The position numbers were made by a program, and so were the translations under genes. A DNA stretch of 64,000 nt, taken from positions 372,001-436,000 of the forward strand of contig BLSF01000017.1 of the NCBI GenBank assembly GCA_012862575.1, given 5' to 3'. Each line of letters opens with the position of its first letter. The first letter of the stretch is position 1. The DNA comes from Parietichytrium sp. I65-24A. Lineage: Eukaryota; Sar; Bigyra; Thraustochytrida; Thraustochytriidae. The notes under the pieces are model-generated. The model saw only the letters and a program-made list of their open reading frames with translations, did no database searches and was not told where the DNA came from. Positions 40,013 through 50,526 of this stretch are shown piece after piece.

Positions 40013-43000
40013 TCACTTCTTCGAACCCGATTTGCTGCTGTCGTCGCTGCCGCTGTCGCTGCTATCGCTATCGCTATCGCTCTCTTGTCCGTTCCCTTCT
40101 TCCACTTGAAGCGCAAAATCATGCGCTTGGTCAGCACCAATGACAGAGTCACACATGAGGTAAATTTTCAGGGCATGCGCGCCGGCTTGTTTCGGCGCAT
40201 CAAACTGGAGGGGCACACGAAGCTGCTTGGAAAGAGTGACTCTTTTGATTGCAAACAACCGATTCGCTTCGGGGTCGCCGATAACGATCCAGTAGGCCTC
40301 AAATCGAGGCACCGGATAGTGCGGCGCAAAAACTTTACCCAAAACCTTACTATCTTCCTTGCTGTCTTCATCCTCGTCTTCGTCATCCTCGAGGCGTTCC
40401 AAGGTGAGATCCACATCCACGAGCTGCCCTGCGGAAACTGCAGCTTTGCCAAGTCTCTTGTAGTGAAGCTCGACATTTGGATACGCATTGTAAAACTCTT
40501 CTGCCTCTTGCAATTGCGCGGGTTCCAGCTTCAGTACTGAAGCCATCTGCTCCTCATCCAACTGATCCATGTCAAAGACCCGCTTGACGCCCACTTTGGC
40601 GCAGCGTTCTACGATTTCTGACGTAAAATGCGGCACCTGTAGCAACGGAGGATCGGTATTCCATCTGGCTTGAACGATCATTTGCGAGAGTTCCATGGCT
40701 GCAAGAGCAGGCCTCAGCCATCCATTCGAATTGATGATATCTACCATAGCCTGGATCAGAACACTCGTTCGTGGTAAAATCTTATTCAGATCATCTTGCT
40801 GATCAAGCGTGAGCGGCTCTCTCGAGAAGTGCAACTGCAGAAGAATGTAGGCCTTCGTACTAGGTGCAGTGAAGTCGGGCTCATGAAGAGGAAGCCGGAG
40901 ATGGTTGGCGAGCTTAGCTAGCAAGGTGTCCTCTTTGTAGCGAACAGGGACGTCTTCAAACTCTTCCGCTGCGACGAGCACGTTTAATACTCGGGCAAGA
41001 CTGGAGCGAGGCTTTAGGTAGGTGGCAAACAGCTTGATCGTAAGATGCTGAACGTAGTAGTAGGACGCGATCATACCCAAGTTAAGCGCACCAACATCCA
41101 TCTCGTTCTCGTCCACAAAGATGCACTTGCTGGTCTCCAACTCCTCCAAAGTGGTTTCTACCAAGTCGGAGAGAAAATCTGAAACCAGCTCACTACTCGA
41201 CCCGGCGAGATTGTAGTAATTTGGATTCTTGTCAAGACGGCGATAGAACAGCGTCCAGGTGAGATAGTCCACCGCATCCTGCTTATTTTTAATCACCCCA
41301 GACACAATTTCTGCGCAAAAATGATCTTCTAGATCGAGGTTGAGGTGGCTCTCCACAGGTAGCGGATCATGGAGAAACTTCTTGTAGAAGCTTTTCTTCT
41401 TTGAATGGCACATGACTACGCACTTGGCAACGTCTCCTTTCGTTCCGGCGCGACCTATCATTTGCACGATGTCTGAAATCGGGTAATCCACATATCCATA
41501 CATGGCGCCTTCGTACCGTGATGTCTCCATCACAATGACCAGATGAGCAGTGTGCCGAAGGCCCCAACACTGTGTTCCAGTTTCAATAAGAACCTTGATC
41601 ACGCCCGAATCAAACAGAGACTCCACAATAGCGCAATCCGTAGCACAGACATGTTCGTGCAAGAATGCCACACCATATTCCAAGGTCTTGCGAAGCGTTT
41701 CATCTTTGACTTTGGTAATCACCTTCAAAAGCGACTCTCGATTCTGAGGATCGACAAAAAGGTCTTTACCGACGTTGGCCTCCCACTCCTGCGATTTCTC
41801 AGAACTAGTTACGCTTTGCCTTGCAGCCGCAAAGGTCACAATATCGACTGCCGTGACTTTGGCTTGCCTGCGGGATGGGACAAATATGATAGTGCTCTTT
41901 TTTCCGCCGTAAGCATGATGCATAATTGCATCAAAAGTGGGGCGCGCCATACTTAGTAGTCGAGTTCCAAAGTGATTTGTATCGAATCCTCGAAGCTCGA
42001 TCTCTAGGCGGTTCGGCCTGGTGGACAAGTGGAAATTGAACGTCGACTGCTTTGGAGCCCCCAACCATTCGCCCAAGTCTGAGCCATTCGCCACGGAGGC
42101 GCTAAAGCCAACGATTCTTGTTGCCCTCGTCGTGCTCGATATAAATCTCATTCGGGAGATGATGACTTCGTACACTGGCTTTTGCAGACTTCCTATGAGC
42201 TGCAGCTCATCAGCAATGAAGAGTCCTACTTCTCTCACAGCTTTCCTCTTCTTCCAGAGCCTTGACACCTTATCCCAATTTTCTGGAGTCGATATGATGA
42301 GAGTGGCGCTTGCCAAAAGCCGCAGGTCAGTGGTCAAATCTCCAGTGAACATCACAGTGTGCACTCCCAGCTGCTCCCCAAAGGACTGCGACCACTCTAC
42401 AAATCGCTGCTTGCAGACTGCTTCGATTGGAGCAATGTACACGCACCTGGTTGTGGATGCGGCAGCGAGGGCGCGTGTGACCGCAATCTCTGCGCAAACA
42501 GTTTTCCCAGAGCCACTTGGTGAAGCGAGGAAAACATTTTCAGACGAATGAAATAGTGCGGGGAATGCTTGAGTCTGAATCGGATTGAATTGCGCGAATC
42601 TGTCCGCGAAGAGCGTCTTGAAGGCAGCGCTGGTGAATTTTGGGTCCAGCTCACTTGTTTCGGGGTTTTCGAGTGCCTCCTCTGCAGCCCTTGCAGTTGG
42701 CATCGGACGCATATCGAGCAGCTCTGTGGGAGGCTGATATCGCTCAGGTAACACCAGCTTCCGAAATGAGATGGGGAGCATTGCTGTTGAGTGCAAAAAC
42801 CGATCGCACACCACCTTACAAAAGTATTGTGGAGCAAGAGGGGCAGAAAGCGGGAGGGTGAAGTGGATTTCCTGTGATGCTTGTATGTTTTTCGCCGTGA
42901 GCATAAACATTTCATGATGAAGAATATTTTCACCATCACAATCTTCCACGATGACCCAAAACGGTAGTGCGGCTGCTCCGTACAGCGTCTCATCAAACTG

Positions 43001-46000
43001 GAAGTCAGGGGTGACGGTCAGATCGACTCGCAGCACCGAGCGAGTAATTGGTTGAACTGACGCAGAAAGGTCAACGCGAGGAAAGCAATGGATTACCCGA
43101 TGTAGCGCAGACCCGGTCTTGATGCCTCCCCCGCTCAGCTCGCCGAGCTCTTGCGGACTGAGATTAAACCACTGGTCCACAGCAAGATTGTGGCGCTCAA
43201 GCTTTGTAAGCAAATCCGCACTGAGGTTGGTGTTTTTCAACTGTCGGAGGAAGATATGAGTGGGCCAAACTCGATGCTCGCACATGTTTGCCATTTCTAG
43301 GCAGCGAAGCGCCATTGAAGCCCAGCCACGAGCCTGACAAAGCTCAAAAATTGCACGGATAATTCTACTAGCGTTCTGTTGAATGAACACTAGATCACAA
43401 GCCAAGGCGAATCCATCAAGCCTCGAGCCGCTAATAAAATTCTGCAAGAGGATGTTGACTTTAGCGGAAGGCTCATCCATGCTTTCTTTGATGGGGATTG
43501 GCGCCAACCCAGACAGATGCGCCAACTCGACCTTTTCCTCTTCGCGAACAATAATATTGGCGAACTCGCTGGAGAGACTGAAGACACGAAACAGGTCAAT
43601 GTCAGACATGGTGGAGCGCAAAAAGTCATTGAATCGCTGAATGGTGTCATGCGTCACATAATAGTGCGAGCCAATCCTTCCGAGAGGAGTGACCTGCATG
43701 TAGCCGGTTCGGCGGTCATATCGAATCAGCTGAGCTTGGTCGAGTTGCAGCGCAGCGCTGTGCGCGAGATTGATGCGTCGTTGGAAGAGCGTGCGGTCCT
43801 GGTCGAGCTCATCTTTCGAAATGCCGTACTGCGAAGGGCTCTGCAGCATTCGAACATAGAGGTAGGTGTAGCCAATCCATCGAGCGGCATCTTGGAGCGT
43901 TTGAACGGAGCCGCTCACCAGCTCAGCATTCAGGGAGTCTGTGAGGCGACGGATGAGCTGTGATTCGATCGGAAGCTGCTCGTTCAGCAGCGAGAGGTAG
44001 TACTGGAGCTCTGCATGTGTCGTAATAATGATCCCTTCGCCGTCTGTGTCATACTGGGGTCGACCTGCGCGACCGAGCATCTGTAAAATGTCCAGGTGAG
44101 AGACTTCAGTCCAGCGGCCTTTCTCTGGGTTGTAAACCTGCGTGCCCTTGATAATGACGGTGTGGGCTGGCAGGTTGACACCCCACGCTAAGGTGGCCGT
44201 ACAGAATAGAGCTTTGATGTAACCAGCTTGGAAGAGCTCCTCCACTGAATTGCGATCTTTACGAGTCATTCCTGCGTGATGAATGCCAATTCCAAATGGC
44301 AGGAGCTCCTTGAGGTCTTTAGTAACCACTGAGGTCTCTGCCTCGGTTTGAAGCACCTCCTTGGTTTCAGGTTTGTCGCCATTGATGAGAATGTCGAGGA
44401 CGCCTTTCTCCTCAGCAAGGTCGCGGATTGCGCGACCCGTCCCGGCGGTCTCTTTTCTGCTGTGCACAAAAATGAGGATCTGGTCCGCAGGATTGTGCCT
44501 GAGCGCCGTTGAAATCTTCTCGAAGCAAATCTCGTTGCTTCGCTGCAATCGCTTCAGAGGCTTGGATTCGCTGATGCCGATGTATTGCTGCTGAAGGGGC
44601 ACTGGGCGGTACGAATTGTCAAAGAAAAATAGACCTTTGGCGAGCGGCACTCGGCAAAACGCAGCTACATCCTTGTAGTTTGGGAGCGTAGCGGAGATGC
44701 CTACGAGGCGAACCGGCTGCCGAGTGACCTCTTGCTGGCGGATCATTCTTGCCACAATAGCTTCCAAGACAGCCCCGCGCTCGTTGTGGAGAAGATGGAT
44801 CTCATCAATAATGACGAGGCGGACGAGCTGAGTGTAAGCGCGCTCGCCAGCTTTGCGGGTGACAATGTCCCACTTTTCTGGAGTGGTGACGATGATCTGA
44901 GTCTCGGATATCTCCGAACGGCTAAGTTGTTGATCCCCCGAGAGCTCGCGAACGACAATGTTGTAGTCCCTCAATCGCTGCGAGAAGTTTACCACGACTT
45001 CCTGCACCAGCGCCTTCATGGGGGCAATATACACAATTTTCATGCCCTCCTTCATCCGCAAAGTTTCCACCTTGCCAGATTTTTCGTCCACAAACTTGCC
45101 GATCTCCCGAAGCATTGTGAGCATGGCCACGTTCGTTTTTCCTGCACCAGTGGGCGCGCAAACAAGTAGGTTACAATCGTCAGTCATAGCGGTTGGGTAA
45201 ATCGTGGATTGGACCAAATTTAGCGAGGTCATCTTTTGGAAAGCCGGGCGGGCGAATGGAGGCAGATCTGCTATCCTGATCGCCTCATCTTTGCTGAACG
45301 TGCGCGGCTTGGGAGGAGGAATGTGCACCTCCTCGTAGCCGGCGTGAGATTTGCGCCATGCCCCGGTTGGAAGTTTCACTTTCTTGTTCGTCATGGTATG
45401 GTCGCCAGAGCCGAACGCCAGAGCGGCGAGGTCCAGCTTGGTGGGCGCCTCATAGGAGTCGGACTGGTTGACGACGTAGCCCTCGCCCTTGGCAATGGAG
45501 TCATCGTGGTCGACAACTTGAAGCTTCGACTTGGCGTTTTTCGCTGCAGATCGCTGCCGCCCGGAGGACGATGACGCATTCTCTCCATTTTCTAGCATCT
45601 CAAGAATCTCTTCCCCGCCGCCCGGCGACCGGTCTTTGGCCATTTGGTCCTTGATATCGTTGCGTTCTTGCTCGGACCGGGCTTGCTTGAGCCTGGTGCA
45701 GAACCAGAGCCTCTTTTTGTTCTGCAGGAGCACTTTGATGAGGTCGAATTTGTCAAAGTCGAGCATGAGAACCAGTCTATTCTCGCACGAGCGCTCGTCA
45801 GCGTCGCCAAGCGCCTCCAGAACCTGCGCCGCAAGCTGCTGGGCTTCGCTGGCCTCCGGGTAGTACTTGGCCAGCTGCCGCTGTATCCAGTACGCATCGA
45901 TGTCGCTAACGGGAACGTTGCCAGACGGGTCCGCGGTGGCCGCGCCTCTCCGCCTCGCCCGGCGTTCGCGCCGCTCGCTGCTTCCCACGCTTTCCCCGTC

Positions 46001-46747
46001 GCTCGTCCGAGCTGCATCCTTGGCGTCCTCTTCGCCCTCGTCGCTGCTGCTGGACTCCGAGTCCTGCACCACGGACGCCTTTCCCGCGTCCGAGCCGCCG
46101 TCCTCCGAGTCCTCCTCGTCGTCGAACACGACCGCCACGCCGATCTCCCTGTCAAATCCCTGCTCCCCGTGCTTCCCGTGGCCCCCGTGGCCCTCGTCGT
46201 CGGGGTCGGCCGCGGCCGGCGCAAAGTCCGTGACGGCGTCGCACAGCGTGAGCAAGTGGGCCAGACGGTGGTCATCTTTGTCCCTCAGCAGGCGGCCCAG
46301 CGCCGCCAGCTTGTCCTTGGCGGTCGTCTCGCGGTCCTTGGCCAGCGCCAGCGTCTCCTCCGCCGCGCCCAGCAGCACCTCCCTCGGCTGCGCGCCCACG
46401 GACTTGTCCAGCGCCGCCAGCAGCGCCTCGAACGCGGCCGCGGACTCGCGCGTGCGCGGACGGTACGCGGAGGGCGGGTCCCACTCCGCGCGGTCCTGCC
46501 GCTGCGTCCGCCTGCGCTCCTTCTCCTTCTCCTTCGCCTTCTCGTTAGGGGTCTGCTGCTGCTGCTGCTGAGGACGGCCGCGCGCCACGCGGGATCCCAT
46601 CTCGGCGGCATGCACGCGGCCCACCAGAGACTGCGCCTCGCCAGTGGGTTCCGCAGAGGCGCCTGGCTGTCGCCGACGGTTGTCGATGACTAGGTTCGAG
46701 TTGGCGGCATAGTCGTACAGCCTGTTCCGCGCTTGTTCTTCCGCCAT
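40013..46747 (-). CDS. BRR2: U5 snRNP helicase BRR2 (SNRNP200)
   Basis: A 2,244-residue spliceosomal Ski2-like helicase that unwinds U4/U6 snRNA. The N-terminus (SNLVIDNRRRQ, then PTGEAQSLVGRV and an MG pair) matches BRR2 rather than ASCC3/SLH1. Two helicase-Sec63 cassettes follow. The first is intact: APTGAGKT, IDEIHLLHNERG, SATLPN, GRAGRPQYD. The second has SPSGSGKT, ADELQLIG in place of DExH, SASVANG in place of SAT, and QMIGRAGT, agreeing with the known catalytically weak C-terminal cassette that serves as a regulatory platform. The C-terminal Sec63 domain ends in a Ser/Asp-rich tail. Length is close to human (2,136) with an acidic insert near 190-250. No introns. Its presence shows that splicing is retained despite few introns. 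Confidence 0.97.
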   Translation of the reverse strand: MAEEQARNRLYDYAANSNLVIDNRRRQPGASAEPTGEAQSLVGRVHAAEMGSRVARGRPQQQQQQTPNEKAKEKEKERRRTQRQDRAEWDPPSAYRPRTRESAAAFEALLAALDKSVGAQPREVLLGAAEETLALAKDRETTAKDKLAALGRLLRDKDDHRLAHLLTLCDAVTDFAPAAADPDDEGHGGHGKHGEQGFDREIGVAVVFDDEEDSEDGGSDAGKASVVQDSESSSSDEGEEDAKDAARTSDGESVGSSERRERRARRRGAATADPSGNVPVSDIDAYWIQRQLAKYYPEASEAQQLAAQVLEALGDADERSCENRLVLMLDFDKFDLIKVLLQNKKRLWFCTRLKQARSEQERNDIKDQMAKDRSPGGGEEILEMLENGENASSSSGRQRSAAKNAKSKLQVVDHDDSIAKGEGYVVNQSDSYEAPTKLDLAALAFGSGDHTMTNKKVKLPTGAWRKSHAGYEEVHIPPPKPRTFSKDEAIRIADLPPFARPAFQKMTSLNLVQSTIYPTAMTDDCNLLVCAPTGAGKTNVAMLTMLREIGKFVDEKSGKVETLRMKEGMKIVYIAPMKALVQEVVVNFSQRLRDYNIVVRELSGDQQLSRSEISETQIIVTTPEKWDIVTRKAGERAYTQLVRLVIIDEIHLLHNERGAVLEAIVARMIRQQEVTRQPVRLVGISATLPNYKDVAAFCRVPLAKGLFFFDNSYRPVPLQQQYIGISESKPLKRLQRSNEICFEKISTALRHNPADQILIFVHSRKETAGTGRAIRDLAEEKGVLDILINGDKPETKEVLQTEAETSVVTKDLKELLPFGIGIHHAGMTRKDRNSVEELFQAGYIKALFCTATLAWGVNLPAHTVIIKGTQVYNPEKGRWTEVSHLDILQMLGRAGRPQYDTDGEGIIITTHAELQYYLSLLNEQLPIESQLIRRLTDSLNAELVSGSVQTLQDAARWIGYTYLYVRMLQSPSQYGISKDELDQDRTLFQRRINLAHSAALQLDQAQLIRYDRRTGYMQVTPLGRIGSHYYVTHDTIQRFNDFLRSTMSDIDLFRVFSLSSEFANIIVREEEKVELAHLSGLAPIPIKESMDEPSAKVNILLQNFISGSRLDGFALACDLVFIQQNASRIIRAIFELCQARGWASMALRCLEMANMCEHRVWPTHIFLRQLKNTNLSADLLTKLERHNLAVDQWFNLSPQELGELSGGGIKTGSALHRVIHCFPRVDLSASVQPITRSVLRVDLTVTPDFQFDETLYGAAALPFWVIVEDCDGENILHHEMFMLTAKNIQASQEIHFTLPLSAPLAPQYFCKVVCDRFLHSTAMLPISFRKLVLPERYQPPTELLDMRPMPTARAAEEALENPETSELDPKFTSAAFKTLFADRFAQFNPIQTQAFPALFHSSENVFLASPSGSGKTVCAEIAVTRALAAASTTRCVYIAPIEAVCKQRFVEWSQSFGEQLGVHTVMFTGDLTTDLRLLASATLIISTPENWDKVSRLWKKRKAVREVGLFIADELQLIGSLQKPVYEVIISRMRFISSTTRATRIVGFSASVANGSDLGEWLGAPKQSTFNFHLSTRPNRLEIELRGFDTNHFGTRLLSMARPTFDAIMHHAYGGKKSTIIFVPSRRQAKVTAVDIVTFAAARQSVTSSEKSQEWEANVGKDLFVDPQNRESLLKVITKVKDETLRKTLEYGVAFLHEHVCATDCAIVESLFDSGVIKVLIETGTQCWGLRHTAHLVIVMETSRYEGAMYGYVDYPISDIVQMIGRAGTKGDVAKCVVMCHSKKKSFYKKFLHDPLPVESHLNLDLEDHFCAEIVSGVIKNKQDAVDYLTWTLFYRRLDKNPNYYNLAGSSSELVSDFLSDLVETTLEELETSKCIFVDENEMDVGALNLGMIASYYYVQHLTIKLFATYLKPRSSLARVLNVLVAAEEFEDVPVRYKEDTLLAKLANHLRLPLHEPDFTAPSTKAYILLQLHFSREPLTLDQQDDLNKILPRTSVLIQAMVDIINSNGWLRPALAAMELSQMIVQARWNTDPPLLQVPHFTSEIVERCAKVGVKRVFDMDQLDEEQMASVLKLEPAQLQEAEEFYNAYPNVELHYKRLGKAAVSAGQLVDVDLTLERLEDDEDEDEDSKEDSKVLGKVFAPHYPVPRFEAYWIVIGDPEANRLFAIKRVTLSKQLRVPLQFDAPKQAGAHALKIYLMCDSVIGADQAHDFALQVEEGNGQESDSDSDSSDSGSDDSSKSGSKK

Positions 46748-48623
46748 CTCTCTCTATCTCTCTATCTATCTCTCTGCGATCTTGTCTCTGTGCAGGGATC
46801 CCTCACTCCCTGTTCCCGCGCTGTCTCTGCCCTGCTCCTCTCTCTCGGATTGCGCCAGTGGAGTGAGTGCGTTTCGGTGCGGGTTTCTCCTGTCCGCCCC
46901 TGGTGTGACAGGGTGTCCGCGCGTACGCCGGACTGTGGGGGTTTGTACGGTTCTGGACGTGACTGGTGGGTTGGGTGCGGAACGCAAATGGAAGAACTTC
47001 TATGACGTTCTCTGGAGAACCGGCGTCATTATGGCACCATTTTGAGGTTTCATCATCAGCAATGCTTCATCCGAAATTCGCATCCTACTTTGGTGTCAGT
47101 GGTGTGGAGATTGTGGAGATGGATGGAGGACTTGGAATCGGGCTATTTTTCTATTCTACTTTTTTTTTTCGTTTGCACATGTATGTAAATATGTATAATG
47201 TTCATCTGCTAGGAGTCGGGGCGTGTTTTGTTCATGCCTGTGCTTTTCACCAGACGAAGGCGGGTGTTCGCTTCACTTTTTATTTCCAGGATCCGAAAAC
47301 AAAATTTAGGAGTTGACCCCGTCGAGCGCCAGCATCTTATTGTCTAGATGGAAACAGCCTTTTTAGGACCAAAGCGAGTTAGCCAAGCCCTTTCTCTTCC
47401 CTCTTGGAATTGATCTTTCTCCATTTCCGGGAGTTCTAGCTGGCGTACAGGATCGCGAATCGAACAAAACGCGCCGCTCTTGAACGCCTTGTCTGCGACC
47501 CTTTCGCTTCGCAAGTCGCTACCTTGTAACCTCCGTGTCAAAGCTCGTTTGCGTCCAGTTCAGCCTTCTCTTCCTTTTTTTCACAACTCTTCGCGCCAAT
47601 ATTACTGATCTGAGAATGCGAGCGACGCTGTGAAACACGTGACTTTTTCGCGAAAGCTGCCTTTTCTCACCGAGGTTGGCCATTTGAGGTGGCGATTCGC
47701 TCCCAAGTTCTGACTCCAAACGAACGTGTTCACCAAAGGGCATTCCAGCGGTAGTGCGCTGCAGTACCCATGGTGGGGTGGGTCACGAGCAATGCGGACT
47801 CCCTTCTCTTTGCACATAGCACAGATTTGCGTTGAGTGAAGAACTCTTGCCTTGCAAATCCTTGTGAAATTAGTCCCACTCCACCAGGTGAGCGATTGCT
47901 AAGACATTCGCTCGCAGTCAGTCACTCGACCGTCAGACAGATGATGTCAAATGATGTCAAATGCCAAAGGTCAACTGATGGCAAAGGTCAAAGTGGTCAA
48001 AGATGGCAAAGGTCGACCACCCACTGTGGCACCTGCACAGTGACTGTGCTTAAACTAACGGTGCTTACACTCCTAATTCTACCACCGGCACTGGTACTAG
48101 CTAGTATGAGGGTGTAAAACCCTGTGCACACATAAATAAATATTCTCCGACGCCCAGTTACGTTAAGAGTTAAAAGCACTGGCACGCTTCATATTAGTCA
48201 GCTATCACTTCCAGTAGCTTCAGAGACTTGGAGCAGCTGTTACTCTTGTCCCGCGAAAAAGAGTACTTCTAATTGACTGCTATGGTAATGGGTATATAGG
48301 CTGGTAGACGCTGTCGGCTGGGCTTGAAGCTGGGATGGATTAGCCATTTGATAACGACAGTAGTGTTTTTTAGGATGCTGGTGGAGAGAGTGGGAAAGAG
48401 GGACGGGAAGTTGAACATGTTACAACATACAACATACAACAGCTGAGCGTGGCAGTGAGTGGCAGACAGCGAACGAGTTGCGCAACACAGACAGCGCAGA
48501 CAGCTCAGACAGCGCGGACGGAAAAGTGAAAAGCTTGGGCGGTTGGATTGCAGCGCCAAAAGTCTCTGGATCTGGTTGGGTGTTGTCCGCACTCGCGTTG
48601 TGGCAAGCCGGAGTTGGTTGAAG
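46748..48623. other. 1.9-kb divergent spacer between BRR2 and the P2X-like gene
   Basis: No gene recognised. A CTAT/CTCT tract lies at 46751-46775 next to the BRR2 ATG, and repeats of atgatgtcaa and caaaggtca at 47941-48016. A gtatata word at 48292 lies about 330 bp before the P2X-like ATG. A cagacagc repeat (48465-48520) is in the leader. Confidence 0.5.
47941..48016 (+). repeat. Short repeats atgatgtcaa and gcaaaggtca
   Basis: Two atgatgtcaa units are followed by four spaced copies of aaaggtca/ggtcaa. This may be promoter binding sites or simple repeat; no support for either. Confidence 0.6.
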
Positions 48624-50116
48624 ATGGGTTTCGCGCTCCCGGAGACCTTGTGCGGGCACGATGTGGACGTGCTTTTCAAGTACAGGACGCCGGTCGTTGT
48701 TGCTATTAGGGACCGGAGACTTGGGATGCTCAATCTGTGCTTTCTGACGGCAACACTGTTGTACGTGCTGGTGTATCAGATCCTGTACAATACGGGGTAC
48801 TTGCTCGTGACCACGCCTACCGCGGGTCACCGGTTTTCGCTTCGGCAGCCGACGAACGTGTTGGGGTGCGACCCGCTCTACGACGCAGGCTGCTATGGGG
48901 ATTACCCAGATCTGGCGGGATTGGCGTACTGCAGCCAAAATACGTCCGCATCGGACACCTGCTCGGCCACGACTTACCCGCTAGTGGGCAGTTCCGTTTG
49001 TGGAAAGAGACGCACCTGCCAGCTTGCGGACGACCTTGATGTTGGCGTCCTTGACGGCGGGGATCTATTGGTGACCACAAGGCTGTCAAAGATGTCTCAG
49101 TCCCAGTCCTGCAATGAAACGTCGCCTACAGATTGCCCTATCTTATGGGAAACTGTGGCTGGGAGCTCCTCGGATGCGTACGTCGCTGGCGTTAGCGATT
49201 TCACGCTGTTGATCGACCATGCTATGCGCGACAGTACTGGGGATGTTGGCGTCAGCGCAGTTGCTGAAGGCATGGATGGTGTGCTATACATTCCGGAGAA
49301 TTCTGATCTCTGCAAAAGCTTGAGTGACAAAGGTAGGATTGTGGCGTCGGACACAGACTTGACGGATCTCACCACGGAAGCTCCGTGTTATGTCGATTCC
49401 GCTTTAGAGGCCGCGGACAACAATGATGTATTCACCATTGGCGAGTGGCTAGGGGCTGGTGGAATTGATCTAGATAAACTGGCTGGTAGTGGAAACCAGG
49501 AGCCTATTCGCGCGCGTGGGTTGATTGTCCTGGTGACAATTACCTACACCAACATGTAAGTTTTTTTCGGCAGTGTCTGTAATCTGTTTTGATATCATTT
49601 GCTCACTTGTCTGATCGACACAGCATACCGTGGCGAGGCACCTCGGATAAAGTTCGATACACGTACACAGTGACGAGCCTCCCTGGCAGCTCGTACAAAC
49701 TTTTTGACAGTGTGGAGGTGGGAGAGGCCAACTCAACTGACGTTCTTTCCCGAACAATCAAGCGGCGATACGGAATAAAGATTGTGGTCGCTACTTCAGG
49801 CCGTCTTGGTGTCTTCGATTTCAACACTTTGCTGCTTCAGCTTGCTGCTGGATCTGCCCTTTTAGGAGTGGCGTCTTTGCTGACAGACTGCCTTGCGCTG
49901 AACGTGCTTCCGGAGCGACACCTGTACTCCGAAGCAAAGATCAAGCACACGGAGGACTTTGGCGACTTGCGAAAGAAGCAGTATGCAGAAATGAAAAGCG
50001 AGGGCTCACCTGGTTCAAAAACCGTGGAATTGAATGATTCCAGTAACGATGGCAAAAAGTCGTTCCCGTCCATCGAGGGGTCTGAGAGCCAGCATCGTAC
50101 TGTAGCGCAAGCATGA
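48624..50116 (+). CDS. P2X-receptor-like ligand-gated cation channel, two exons
   Basis: A 474-residue membrane protein. Exons 48624-49555 and 49624-50116 flank a 68-bp intron (GTAAG donor, ACACAG acceptor) with the frame kept. Topology is P2X: a short N-terminus, TM1 (about 34-56), a large cysteine-rich ectodomain with NxT/NxS sites, then TM2 (about 376-400) and a cytosolic tail. The C-terminal part matches P2X best: RRYGIKIVVATSGRLGVFDF before TM2, GSALLGVASLLTD in it, and the YxxxK motif (Y412-K416) just after. P2X channels are trimeric, ATP-gated and cation-permeable, at the plasma membrane in animals and the contractile vacuole in Dictyostelium. The lysine pair that binds ATP in animal P2X (in VTTKVKG) appears as VTTPTAG (62-68), and no NFR motif was found, so the ligand is uncertain. 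Confidence 0.8.
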
Positions 50117-50526
50117 GCTGACGGAGTACAGATCTAGTCGTTGGCAGTTGTTAATATCCGCCTGAGCGAGTGCGAGTTGAGGATAAAGTTGTAATGCGAT
50201 ATGACAGTGAATTCATATATTTCTGTTAGGTTCGAGATTCATTTGTCTCTTCTAGGGAAATATATCCTTGTAATGCGAAATGCATCTACGTTCTAGTTCT
50301 CGTGTTTGGCTCATGAGCCCTCGTCTTTCCTTTATGTTCCGCTTGATCCGAGAACAGGTGCTAGTGGCACTTCGAACATCCCAAGTTTGATTGCCAGTGA
50401 ACAGCACTATTTGCGTGACAAAGGATGAAAACAAACACGTGCAGATTTCTTATGATCATTGGATATTATAATTTTAACTGTAAAAAAAGAGAAACGACGC
50501 TGGAGGCATGAAGAGGAAGGAGAACG
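50117..50526. other. Convergent 3' spacer
   Basis: AT-rich 3' UTR-like sequence of the P2X-like and zinc-ribbon genes. No gene seen. Confidence 0.55.

Noticed and set aside
45644-46693. 349-codon plus-strand frame opposite the BRR2 N-terminus
   Set aside because: Leu/Arg/Ala-rich shadow caused by GC-rich codons of BRR2.
47436-47500. Minus-strand segment with gttcgattc and a 7-bp stem ggatcgc/gggtcgc that looks like a tRNA end
   Set aside because: Only 52 nt separate the stem ends, with no D-arm or anticodon arm. Not a plausible tRNA.
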